Origin: Acidiphilium sp. 37-60-79
GTDB lineage: Bacteria > Pseudomonadota > Alphaproteobacteria > Acetobacterales > Acetobacteraceae
Reading direction: 5' to 3'
Length of the DNA stretch: 64,000 nucleotides
NCBI GenBank assembly: GCA_002279355.1
Contig: NCBV01000019.1
Coordinates: 62,001-126,000, forward strand
A program made the translations under genes and the position numbers. This document shows, piece after piece, positions 24,638 through 32,956 of this stretch (position 1 is its first letter; each line of letters starts with the position of its first letter). The notes under the pieces are model-generated. The model was not told where the DNA came from. It saw only the letters and a list, made by a program, of their open reading frames with translations, and did not search any database.

Positions 24638-27360
24638 CGCGCCCGCCGTGGCGCCAAGCGTTGCAGCAGCATCGGCAATTGTACCTGATCGGATTTATAA
24701 GTGCCGGTCAGCGCATAAATTACCAAATTCACCCCAAACCGCTCAGCGTCGGTGCGCTGCCCCGGATCGCCGGGCAAGACCGCATGCAGCGCCGCCCCGT
24801 CGCGCCCCCGCGCCCATGCGCCCACCCAATCATTCTGCCCAAGCACCACCGGGCTCATCCCATCGGCGTCGCGCCCGCCCTTCGCCGCAATCAACACCGG
24901 CGCGCCAACAAACCGCCCCGGAAATCGTCGCACGATAAAAAAACTATGCCCTAACGTCGCCCGATCGGTGAGCGGGGCCAGGGGCGGAATCGCCAAACAC
25001 GCGGTCGCCCGGCGCAGCGCCGCCAGCGCTCCCGGATCAAATCCTGCGCCTGAACCGCCAGCATTGGCGTCACCGCCGTCCGTGTCGATGACTAACAAAC
25101 CACCGCTCGCCATGAAGCCATCGAGCGCCCGGCACGCTTGCCCATCCGGCGTTGGGGTCGCCGCCGTCACCGGCCAGTACAGCATCGGATACAAATCCAA
25201 CGGCTCGGCCCCCGGCACCACCGCGCGCGGTCGGCCAAGTCGAGCCGCCGTCTCGTGCCCAACCAGGCGTGAAATTTCGCGCAACCCCAAGCGGGTCGTC
25301 CGGTCCCGCGCCGCATCGCCGGTGGCAATATAGGCAAGCCGGGTGTGTAACGCCGCCGCAGGCACCGCCGTAGTCAGCGCCGACCCAGAGGGCCCGTCCG
25401 CACGCGCCTGATGCACCCCGCCCCAACACGCCACCCCCAGCAATGCAGCACTCAACATCGCGCGCCCGGGCAACAAGCCGCGCAACCAGAGCGATACCAG
25501 CAGATCCACCAGCAGCAGCATAAAGCCCGTCGCGATGAATATTGGCCCATATCGCCGTGTGCGCCGCAATCCTGACAGCGTCGCCCGCGCCACCCCGCTT
25601 GGCACCCGCCCCGCGCGCAGCACCGGCACATGCGCCCCCACATTCACCGCAATCCGCCCCTGCGCATTGCCCCATAATCCCGGCGGATGCGCGGGCGACA
25701 CCATCATCTTGGGCAAATCCGCCACCGGCACGGCGCGCGCCGCCGCACCTGCGGGGCCCAATTGTCCGCGCCCATCCATCGCGCTGATCACCTGCACCGG
25801 GCCATGGCGTGGCCGCGCCCCCACCCCAAGGCGCAGCAACCGTTCCATCACCAGCGGAAAATCCGCCGCCAACACCCAGTTGGACCATGCGGCATTGGCT
25901 GAGGTCAGCAGATAAACCAGCGTCCCACGCCCCTGGCGCATCCCCAGCACAATCGGCGTGCCATCGCGCAGCCGCGCCCAAACGCGCGTCGGATCAAGCC
26001 GCGTCGGGTCAACCAAGCGTGCCGCCGATACCCGCACATCGCGCGGCACCGCCAAGCCCGCCAGCGGCGAGCCCGCCGCAAAATCGCCAATCCGCCCTGG
26101 CGTGCCTGCCCCCAACGCGCCGCCCAAATGGCGCACCCCGGCCACCAGCGGATCGGGCGTCAAGCCATCATCGGCGGTCGCACTCAGAGGCCCGGCAAAG
26201 CGAATTATTACGCCGCCGCGCGTCAAAAACCGCTGCAAACGCAGCACCTGCGCCGGATCAAGCCGCACATCCGGCAAAATCAGCACCCCCGGCTGATCCG
26301 CGAGTAAGGTTCCCAGCGCCCCCACCCGCACAGCATCCGCGCGCGGGATCGCCCGTTGCACATAATAATCCGCGCCAATAAATTTCTGCGCCGCCTGCGC
26401 CCCGCCGACAATGCCCACACTCACCCGCCGCGCCGCGCCATCGAGCAGCAAAACCCCCGCCGCATGCACGGGCCCCGCCAAAACCAGCCGCGTCACCTGA
26501 TCGAGCAACGGCGGCGGCAAATGGATCACCGCCGAGCCAACCCGCGCCCCCGGCGCCACCCGAATGATTGCCCGTGCCAGCACCGCCCCTGCCGGGGTTT
26601 CCGCCAGCACCGCCGCCAGCACGGGCCGATCCTGCGGCACCACCGCGAGGCGCACTTGCAGCCCGCCATGGAGTCCAAGTCGGGCCCCCTGCAACAGGCG
26701 TACCCGCTCAGCACCGTCCGACAGAATCAGCACCGGCGCCAAGACATGGATCAATGCAGCGCGTCCCGGCCCGGCCACACCATCGGTGAGAAAAATCGGC
26801 CGCATCCGGCGGCGCTGCGTCATGGCCCGCAAAGCGACCAACGCGGCACGATCATCATCCGGCCAGGGTTGCACCCGCAGCACGCCCAACTGCGCCAAAG
26901 CCGCTCGCGGCGTCAGCACCCCGCTCGCACGCAATTTTTGCCCCGCCGCCTCCGGCGCGGTCGCGAGCAAAACCACGCCATCATGGCCGGCCTGCGCGAT
27001 CACCCGCCGCGCCGCTCGCTTCATCGCGGCAAAATGCGCGCCCGCCGCAAAGCCATTATCCACCACCAGCAAAACCGGCCCGTGCCCTGGCAAGAGCGGC
27101 GGTGGCACACGCGCAGGTCCCGCCAGGCCGATGATCAACAGCCCCAGCGCCACCAGCCGGACCAACAAAATCCAAAGCGGCATCCGCGCGGGCGTGCGCT
27201 CCGTCGGGTTCAGCCCGCGCACCAAAGCCAGCGCCGGAAACGCCACCCGCCGGGGCAAAGGCGGCGTTGCCCGCAGCAAAAAATACAAAGCGGGCAAGCC
27301 GAGCAGCGCCAGCAAAATCAAAGGCGCGGTAAAACTAATCCCACCCAGCATCATGCCCAT
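24634..27360 (-). CDS. DUF4159 protein with BatA-like N-terminus
   Basis: A 908-residue membrane-anchored protein. The N-terminal BatA-type helices (SFTAPLILLALLGLPALYFL; LWILLVRLVALGLLIIGLAG) are followed by a VWA-like domain whose expected DxSxS is VLLVVDNGFAAGAHF, so the metal site is degenerate. A long beta-rich region and another transmembrane segment (about 650-680) come next. A C-terminal DUF4159 domain follows (LYPMLYWPV, GGLLVIDTDGGDANAG, DAERFGVNLVIYALTGTYKSDQ). ATG 27360 overlaps the DUF58 stop. It belongs to the moxR-DUF58-DUF4159-VWA set. Confidence 0.85.
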   Translation of the reverse strand: MGMMLGGISFTAPLILLALLGLPALYFLLRATPPLPRRVAFPALALVRGLNPTERTPARMPLWILLVRLVALGLLIIGLAGPARVPPPLLPGHGPVLLVVDNGFAAGAHFAAMKRAARRVIAQAGHDGVVLLATAPEAAGQKLRASGVLTPRAALAQLGVLRVQPWPDDDRAALVALRAMTQRRRMRPIFLTDGVAGPGRAALIHVLAPVLILSDGAERVRLLQGARLGLHGGLQVRLAVVPQDRPVLAAVLAETPAGAVLARAIIRVAPGARVGSAVIHLPPPLLDQVTRLVLAGPVHAAGVLLLDGAARRVSVGIVGGAQAAQKFIGADYYVQRAIPRADAVRVGALGTLLADQPGVLILPDVRLDPAQVLRLQRFLTRGGVIIRFAGPLSATADDGLTPDPLVAGVRHLGGALGAGTPGRIGDFAAGSPLAGLAVPRDVRVSAARLVDPTRLDPTRVWARLRDGTPIVLGMRQGRGTLVYLLTSANAAWSNWVLAADFPLVMERLLRLGVGARPRHGPVQVISAMDGRGQLGPAGAAARAVPVADLPKMMVSPAHPPGLWGNAQGRIAVNVGAHVPVLRAGRVPSGVARATLSGLRRTRRYGPIFIATGFMLLLVDLLVSLWLRGLLPGRAMLSAALLGVACWGGVHQARADGPSGSALTTAVPAAALHTRLAYIATGDAARDRTTRLGLREISRLVGHETAARLGRPRAVVPGAEPLDLYPMLYWPVTAATPTPDGQACRALDGFMASGGLLVIDTDGGDANAGGSGAGFDPGALAALRRATACLAIPPLAPLTDRATLGHSFFIVRRFPGRFVGAPVLIAAKGGRDADGMSPVVLGQNDWVGAWARGRDGAALHAVLPGDPGQRTDAERFGVNLVIYALTGTYKSDQVQLPMLLQRLAPRRAR

Positions 27361-28226
27361 CAACGCGCCGCCTGGCGCGAAGCATTGAGCGCCGGATAAA
27401 TCCGCGCCAACGCCGCCAGCGCCGGTTGATCGGTCCGGTGCAACACCGGTGTCAGCGTCGCTGCCCGCGCCACCCGCGCCACCGCCTCGATCTGTGCTGC
27501 CATCCGGGCGCGAAAAGCCGGCGCAATCGCCTCGGCCCGCGCCACATCCTCATCCGGCCCGCCCGCCGTGACATCCTGAAACAACACCCGCCCGTGATAC
27601 GGAAATTCCACCTCCGCCGGGTCCAAAACCTGCACCAAAACCCCCCCGCGCAGTCCCGCCCCCAGCGCGCCGAGCCGCTCCGCGAGCAATGGCGGCGCCT
27701 CCAAAAAATCGCCGAACAGCGCCAGTACGCCCTCGCCCCGCTCGAAACCCGCGCCTGTCGGTGCAGGCTGCACCAGCGCCTCGGCCAAATGGGTCAATGC
27801 CGCCCCGCCCACCAGTGGTGCGCGGCACCCCAACGCCGCCACCCGCTCGCCGCCCGCCAGCGCCAAACAGCCGCAGGCCAATGCCAACAGCAACGCCCGT
27901 GCCTGCTTGCTCGCCAATGCCGGCGCACTCGCCCAACCCATGCCAGGATGCCGATCAACCTCAATCAGCAGCACCGCCGCCGTTTCCGCCTCCCGCTCGC
28001 GCCGGAACAAGGTTTCACCGCGCGCGCTGCGCCGCCAATCAATCCGGCGCAGCGAATCCCCCGGTTCAGCCTCGCGATATTGCCAAAATTGCTCGCCCGG
28101 CCCCGCCCGCCTGCGCCCATGCAGCCCCGCATCGAGTTGCCCGGCCAATTGCCGTGCCGCCAACACCAAGGCGGGCAGGGCGGCGGCCAGCGCCTCAGCA
28201 CGATCCCGATCAGCGCGGCTATTCAT
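27360..28226 (-). CDS. DUF58 domain protein
   Basis: 288 residues. The DUF58 signature RIDWRRSARGETLFRREREA, preceded by EQFWQYREAEPGDSLRR, lies around residues 45-75. A VWA-like core follows with LLIEVDRHPGMGW. Proteins of this family act with MoxR ATPases, usually at the inner membrane, in maturation of partner complexes. It starts at an ATGA overlap with moxR and ends overlapping the start of the DUF4159 gene. Confidence 0.9.
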   Translation of the reverse strand: MNSRADRDRAEALAAALPALVLAARQLAGQLDAGLHGRRRAGPGEQFWQYREAEPGDSLRRIDWRRSARGETLFRREREAETAAVLLIEVDRHPGMGWASAPALASKQARALLLALACGCLALAGGERVAALGCRAPLVGGAALTHLAEALVQPAPTGAGFERGEGVLALFGDFLEAPPLLAERLGALGAGLRGGVLVQVLDPAEVEFPYHGRVLFQDVTAGGPDEDVARAEAIAPAFRARMAAQIEAVARVARAATLTPVLHRTDQPALAALARIYPALNASRQAAR

Positions 28227-29266
28227 CCCAGCGCGGCGGCAACCAAACGCTGGATCAACGCTTCAATATCCGCACCCTCAGCCCGCGCCGCAAAACCCAG
28301 CCCAAGCCGATGCCGCAAAACCGGCGCCGCCAGCGCCGCCACATCCTCAAGCCCCGGCGCCTCACGCTGATGCAGCAACGCCCGCGCCCGGCAGGTCAAC
28401 ATCAATGCTTGCGCCGCGCGCGGCCCCGGCCCCCAGCTCAACATCGTGGCCAATTCCGGCAAAATCGGCGTCTGCGGCCGCGCCCCGCGCACCAGCCGCA
28501 TAATCGCCCCCAACACCCGCTCACTCACCGGCATGCTCCGCACCAAACGCTGCAATGCCATTAACCCCGCCGCATCCAGCACCGGCGCGGTCTGCACCGC
28601 CTCCATCCCGGTGGTCGCGAGCAGCATCGCCCGCTCATCCTCCACATTCGGATAATCAATGCGAATTTCCAGCAAAAACCGATCAAGTTGTGCCTCTGGC
28701 AGCGGATAAGTGCCTTCATGTTCCAGTGGATTTTGCGTTGCCAACACATGAAACGGCGCTGGTAACGCCCGATTAATCCCCGCCACCGCCACCCGCCGCT
28801 CCGCCATCGCCTGCAACAAGGCCGACTGTGTGCGCGGGCTCGCCCGGTTAATCTCGTCGGCCATCAGCAACTCGGTAAAAACCGGCCCCTCAATAAACCG
28901 GAACCGCCGCGTCCCATCCCGATCCTGATCCAGCACTTCGCTGCCCAAAATATCCGCCGGCATCAAATCGGGCGTGCATTGCACCCGTCGGCTGCTCAGC
29001 CCCAACGTGCCCGCCAGCACATCGACCAGCTTGGTCTTGCCCAAGCCCGGCACCCCCACAATCAATCCATGCCCGCCCGCGAGCAACACGCATAAACAAT
29101 GCTCCACCACCTCGCTTTGGCCAAATATCTCCCGCGCAATCTCAGCCCGCACGTGCGCCAACCGCTCAGCACCGGCGGCAAACCCGGCAAGTGTGTCGTC
29201 AAGGTCGCTCATCGGCACAGAAATGCGAACAGATGTCATTTGTAATCGTCCAATAGGTTTTTTCAT
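28223..29266 (-). CDS. MoxR-family AAA+ ATPase
   Basis: A 347-residue chaperone-like ATPase. Walker A is GVPGLGKTKLVDVLAG (about residue 78). Walker B is LLMADEINRASPRTQSALLQ (about 136). The sensor region is VLATQNPLEHEGTYPLPEAQ and the arginine segment DRFLLEIRIDYP. The first ATG (29266) was chosen because a strong AGGGAGGA lies seven bases upstream; in-frame ATGs at 29239 and 29212 lack one. It leads the four-gene cluster and is divergent from the DUF1285 gene across a 52-base gap. Confidence 0.93.
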   Translation of the reverse strand: MKKPIGRLQMTSVRISVPMSDLDDTLAGFAAGAERLAHVRAEIAREIFGQSEVVEHCLCVLLAGGHGLIVGVPGLGKTKLVDVLAGTLGLSSRRVQCTPDLMPADILGSEVLDQDRDGTRRFRFIEGPVFTELLMADEINRASPRTQSALLQAMAERRVAVAGINRALPAPFHVLATQNPLEHEGTYPLPEAQLDRFLLEIRIDYPNVEDERAMLLATTGMEAVQTAPVLDAAGLMALQRLVRSMPVSERVLGAIMRLVRGARPQTPILPELATMLSWGPGPRAAQALMLTCRARALLHQREAPGLEDVAALAAPVLRHRLGLGFAARAEGADIEALIQRLVAAALG

Positions 29267-29318
29267 CTACGTATCCTCCCTATATGGCATGAATCGTGGA
29301 AATACATGAAGGGTCGCG

Positions 29319-29906
29319 TTGGATACCGTGAGTGAAGCAAGCCGCATCATCGATTTGGGCAAGCCGAAACCAAAAGAAGCTGGATCAGCGCGCATTCCGG
29401 TCGATTGCGGCGCGTTACCGTTCCTGATCCAGCGTGACGGCACTTGGCTCTATCGCGGCAGCCCGATCGGGCGAAAATCCATGGTCTGCTTGTTCGCCAG
29501 TGTCCTCAAGCGCGATGATTTGGGCAAATTCCGCCTCGAAACCCCCGCCGAGCGCGGCGAAATCGAGGTCGAGGACGCGCCCTTCATCGCCATTGGCCTT
29601 GATTGGAGCGGCAGCGGCCGCACCCAACGCCTCAGCTTTTGCACCAATATCGATCTTATGGTCACCGCCGGACCCGACCACCCGATCCGCATCGCCCATG
29701 ACCTATTTAGCTGCAACCCCACCCCTTATGTGCATATGCGCAATGGCGATGGCCGCTACCCGATCGAGGCACGCATCAACCGCGCCGTCTATTACGAGTT
29801 GGTCGCCCTCGCTGAGCCCGGCTTTTGCCGCGGCAAACGGGTCATGGGCGTCTGGAGCGACGGGATATTTTTCCCGCTCGGCGAAATTCCCAACACCGAT
29901 AGCTAA
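29319..29906 (+). CDS. DUF1285 protein
   Basis: 195 residues, a widespread proteobacterial family of unknown role. Family features are IPVDCGALPFLIQRDGTWLY, GSPIGRKSMVCLFASVL and ARINRAVYYELVALAE. A TTG start at 29319 follows AAGGG by five bases; GTG 29328 is an alternative. It is divergent from the moxR cluster and seven bases ahead of a Nudix gene, then cca a little further on. That order (moxR divergent, DUF1285, CoA pyrophosphatase, cca) is familiar in alphaproteobacteria. Confidence 0.85.
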   Translation: MDTVSEASRIIDLGKPKPKEAGSARIPVDCGALPFLIQRDGTWLYRGSPIGRKSMVCLFASVLKRDDLGKFRLETPAERGEIEVEDAPFIAIGLDWSGSGRTQRLSFCTNIDLMVTAGPDHPIRIAHDLFSCNPTPYVHMRNGDGRYPIEARINRAVYYELVALAEPGFCRGKRVMGVWSDGIFFPLGEIPNTDS

Positions 29907-29912
29907 GCGCGC

Positions 29913-30497
29913 GTGTCCACCAATCAACGCCGAGTGCCCGATGCTGATTTCCTGCGCCGTATCCTGGCTAACCGCCCAGCGCGGTCGCTCGCCGCCGGTA
30001 TCGCCCGCCCCGCCGCCGTGCTGGTCGCGCTGGAGCCGGGGCAGGGGGTCTGGCTCACCCGCCGCGCCGCGCATCTCTCCAAACATGCCGGCCAAGTCGC
30101 CCTCCCCGGCGGCACCATCGATGCCACCGATGGCTCGCCCGAAGCAGCCGCCGTGCGCGAAGCCCATGAAGAAATCGGCCTCGACCCCACGCAAATCGAG
30201 CTACTCGGCCGCCTCGATGATTTTCCCACCGGCACCGGCTTTCGCATCACGCCGATCACCGCAATCTTGCACGGCGCCCCGCATTTTGCGCCCGCCCCCG
30301 GCGAGGTCGATGCCGTGTTTCGGCTTGATTTCGCAACCTTACTGAGCGACGAACAGCCGCAATGGCGCCGCGCCACCTGGCATGGCGGCACCCGCGACTA
30401 CCCGATCTGGCCCCATCCCGACCACGTCATCTGGGGAGCGACCGCCTGGATTTTGCTCCGCCTCGCCAAAGCGCTCCGCGAAACATCCGGTGCGTAG
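29913..30497 (+). CDS. nudL: CoA pyrophosphatase (Nudix hydrolase)
   Basis: A 194-residue Nudix enzyme. The CoA-specific motif ahead of the Nudix box is WLTRRAAHLSKHAGQVALPG (about residue 46). The box itself follows, with REAHEEIGL supplying the metal-binding glutamates. These enzymes cleave CoA and oxidised CoA to 4'-phosphopantetheine and ADP. It uses a GTG start at 29913, seven bases after DUF1285. Confidence 0.9.
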   Translation: MSTNQRRVPDADFLRRILANRPARSLAAGIARPAAVLVALEPGQGVWLTRRAAHLSKHAGQVALPGGTIDATDGSPEAAAVREAHEEIGLDPTQIELLGRLDDFPTGTGFRITPITAILHGAPHFAPAPGEVDAVFRLDFATLLSDEQPQWRRATWHGGTRDYPIWPHPDHVIWGATAWILLRLAKALRETSGA

Positions 30498-30506
30498 GCG
30501 CGCTGG

Positions 30507-30965
30507 TTACGATGTAGGCTGACCGGTCGGCGCAGCGCTCGGCGCGGTCGTCGCGCTCGCGCTGGTCGTTGGGGCCATCGGCACCGTGATTAAGCTCGGA
30601 TAATCATAGGCGGCACCATCGGCAGCATCGACGCCCACGCCGATCAATCCACCAAACAACAAATTACCAAAGGCCATTCCTTTGGTGCTCGAGGCCACGG
30701 TTGTCAGCCCAGATTGATAGCCAACTTTGCTGCAATCCACATGCAAAGCCCCATAATCCCGATGAACCGTCACAGTCCCCGGCGTTTTCACATAAAATGT
30801 ACCATCACCATTCTTCAGCGAGCATTGGGCACCATCCACATCCTGCCCGGCGCTGATCGTTTTCACCGAAACAACCTGCTTCGTGCCATCAACGATCGAG
30901 GCACAACCCGCAAACGGCATGACCGCCGCCAACAAAACAATAGTTCGCCAATGCTTAATCATCAT
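30507..30965 (-). CDS. outer-membrane lipoprotein, paralog 1
   Basis: A lipoprotein of about 152 residues: signal helix TIVLLAAVMPFAGC with lipobox FAGC at about residue 19-20, then SIVDGTKQVVSVKT, KTPGTVTVHRDYGALHVDCS and KVGYQ. A Gly-rich hydrophobic stretch, GNLLFGGLIGVGVDAADGAA, precedes a low-complexity Ser/Thr/Ala-rich tail. The first of two consecutive ATGs, at 30965, follows CAGGGA. It resembles the next gene downstream on the map over its full conserved part, implying local duplication. Its role is unknown. Confidence 0.8.
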   Translation of the reverse strand: MMIKHWRTIVLLAAVMPFAGCASIVDGTKQVVSVKTISAGQDVDGAQCSLKNGDGTFYVKTPGTVTVHRDYGALHVDCSKVGYQSGLTTVASSTKGMAFGNLLFGGLIGVGVDAADGAAYDYPSLITVPMAPTTSASATTAPSAAPTGQPTS

Positions 30966-31086
30966 GGAATCCCTGCGTGTGAATGAATATAACAAGCCGC
31001 AATCATTTCGATCGCCGCTTCAGTTACAAACAAGTAACCCGCAGGGTCAATCAGTCACACGGTAACGATCTCGTGATCGGCACGTC

Positions 31087-31518
31087 TTATCGGCTGGCCG
31101 TCTGCGGCGGCAAATCCGCCCGATTAACCATCGTCACCGTCACCACATCCGGATATTTATACGCCCCGCCGGTGCCCATATCAACCAAAGTGCCCACCAT
31201 CAGCCCGGCAACCGGGTTGGCAAACGCAATGAACCGCGTATGCGAATTCACCGCCCCTAAATTCGCCAAATACCCCGCTTTGGTGCATTCAACAGCCATC
31301 GGCGAATTGCTTTGGCGCACCACGACCGACCCCGGCGTGCGCACAAACCACCGTCCCCGATTATTGGTCAGCGTGCAAAACGCCCCGCGCACCGGGTGTC
31401 CGGCCCAGGTGGTTTTCACCACCATGCTCTGATTGACCCCGTCCACCATCGTGCCGCACCCTGCCAACGGCATCATTAACGCCAAAGCCGGCACCAAACC
31501 CAACCGCCAACGTGCCAT
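31087..31518 (-). CDS. outer-membrane lipoprotein, paralog 2
   Basis: A 143-residue lipoprotein with signal LGLVPALALMMPLAGC and the same scheme as its neighbour: TMVDGVNQSMVVKTTWAG, FCTLTNNRGRWFVRTPGSVV, VECTKAGY, and a hydrophobic NPVAGLMVGTLVDMGTGGAY near the end. The start ATG 31518 has GGAGG five bases upstream; more upstream in-frame starts lack a site. Both paralogs are on the minus strand, 122 bases apart, and probably have separate promoters. Confidence 0.8.
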   Translation of the reverse strand: MARWRLGLVPALALMMPLAGCGTMVDGVNQSMVVKTTWAGHPVRGAFCTLTNNRGRWFVRTPGSVVVRQSNSPMAVECTKAGYLANLGAVNSHTRFIAFANPVAGLMVGTLVDMGTGGAYKYPDVVTVTMVNRADLPPQTASR

Positions 31519-31650
31519 CAAAGCCTCCATCCTGTTGCGACGTCCCAGCGCGCTCTCCCTATTCATTGCAGAGGCTTAACCGTTCTTCAATCCCCCATCG
31601 CCACGGCACCCCGATTTACCTGAATTCATTGCCCCTGTAGCCTACCCGCC

Positions 31651-32817
31651 ATGACCATGCCCCTCCTCGCGGACCCTGCCTTGCGTCGCCTCTGGCAAGC
31701 CTTGCCCGAAGCCCGCATCGTCGGCGGCGCCGTGCGCGATCTGATCGCCGATCACCCGATCACCGACATCGATCTGGCCGTCCCGCTCCCGCCCGAAACC
31801 GTGCAAACCCGCCTCGCCGCCGCCGCCATTCGCACCATCCCCACCGGCCTCGATCACGGCACCCTCACTGCACTCATCGGGGGGCGGGGCTTTGAAATCA
31901 CCAGCCTGCGGCGCGACATCGCCACCGATGGCCGCCACGCCACCGTGGCTTTTACCGATGATTGGCAAACCGATGCGGCCCGCCGCGATTTCACCATCAA
32001 CGCCATGTCGATGGACCGCGCTGGCCATATTCATGATTACTTCCAGGGCAGGATAGACCTCGCCGCCGGCCGCGTCCGCTTCGTCGGCATCGCCGCCGCG
32101 CGCATCACCGAGGATTATCTCCGCATCCTCCGTTTTTTCCGCTTTTTCGCCCGCTACGCCCAATCGCCACCCGATCCTGACGCAATCGCGGCAATCCAAA
32201 CCCACCGCGAGGGTCTCGCCCGCCTCTCGCCCGAACGCGTTTGGTCCGAACTCAAACGCATTCTCGCCGCCGCCAACCCGATCACCGCCCTCACTTTAAT
32301 GGAGCAGACCGGCATTTTGCCGCTCATCCTGCCCCACGGCACCGATCTCCCCGCCGCCCGCACCGCCATCGCCCACGGCCTGTCGCACCCGCTCGCCCGG
32401 TTCGCCCTGCTCAATGCTGGCCCCATCGATCAAGTCGCCGCAGCCCTGCGCCTGTCGGACGCCGAACGCACCAGCCTGCACCAAATCCAAGCCGCCCCAA
32501 CGCTGCCGCCCGATGCCGATGATTTTGCGCTGCGCACCGCACTCGCCAACCATGACCGCGCTGCCCTGCGCGCCAACACCTATCACGCGCCGGGCGCCGA
32601 TGGGCTGCGCGCGCGCCTCGATGCCATGCCCCAACCCGAATTTCCGCTCCGTGGTGCCGATCTCATCGCCCTCGGCATCCCGCCCGGCCCCGCCATCGGC
32701 GCGGCGCTAAACCACGTGCGCCAAAATTGGCTCGCCACCGGCTGCACCGCTGACCGCACCGCCTGCCTCGCCCAACTCGCCGCGATTCTTGACCAACCCC
32801 GCCCAACCAAAGCATAA
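31651..32817 (+). CDS. cca: CCA tRNA nucleotidyltransferase
   Basis: A 388-residue class II nucleotidyltransferase that adds or repairs the 3' CCA of tRNAs. The catalytic head has RIVGGAVRDL (about residue 22) and ITDIDLAVPL with the two metal-binding Asp. RRDFTINAMSMD (about 111) and EDYLRILRFFRFFARY (about 154), which bind ATP/CTP and template the bases, follow. A second in-frame ATG lies six bases downstream. It is followed by a strong GC hairpin and ileS. Confidence 0.95.
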   Translation: MTMPLLADPALRRLWQALPEARIVGGAVRDLIADHPITDIDLAVPLPPETVQTRLAAAAIRTIPTGLDHGTLTALIGGRGFEITSLRRDIATDGRHATVAFTDDWQTDAARRDFTINAMSMDRAGHIHDYFQGRIDLAAGRVRFVGIAAARITEDYLRILRFFRFFARYAQSPPDPDAIAAIQTHREGLARLSPERVWSELKRILAAANPITALTLMEQTGILPLILPHGTDLPAARTAIAHGLSHPLARFALLNAGPIDQVAAALRLSDAERTSLHQIQAAPTLPPDADDFALRTALANHDRAALRANTYHAPGADGLRARLDAMPQPEFPLRGADLIALGIPPGPAIGAALNHVRQNWLATGCTADRTACLAQLAAILDQPRPTKA

Positions 32818-32865
32818 CAGCGTGATGAATAGGTATGGTTCCGCTCCCATCGCGCGAATTAGCAG

Positions 32866-32902
32866 CCCGGCCGCCTAGCGTCCCGTTTTCGCTGCGGCCG
32901 GG
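32866..32902 (+). terminator. GC-rich hairpin between cca and ileS
   Basis: CCCGGCCGC (32866-32874) pairs perfectly with GCGGCCGGG (32894-32902), with an additional inner GCG/CGC pairing, followed by TTTA. It fits a terminator for cca. It could also be a structured leader of ileS, which begins 54 bases later. Confidence 0.55.
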
Positions 32903-32956
32903 TTTATCGCCTATTCCCCTCCACGATGCGCCCGCCGCACAACCGGATAACCGATC

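Noticed and set aside
26356-27399. 347-codon + strand open frame opposite the DUF4159 gene
   Set aside because: Arg/Pro/Gln-rich sequence typical of antisense frames in GC-rich DNA; no motif.
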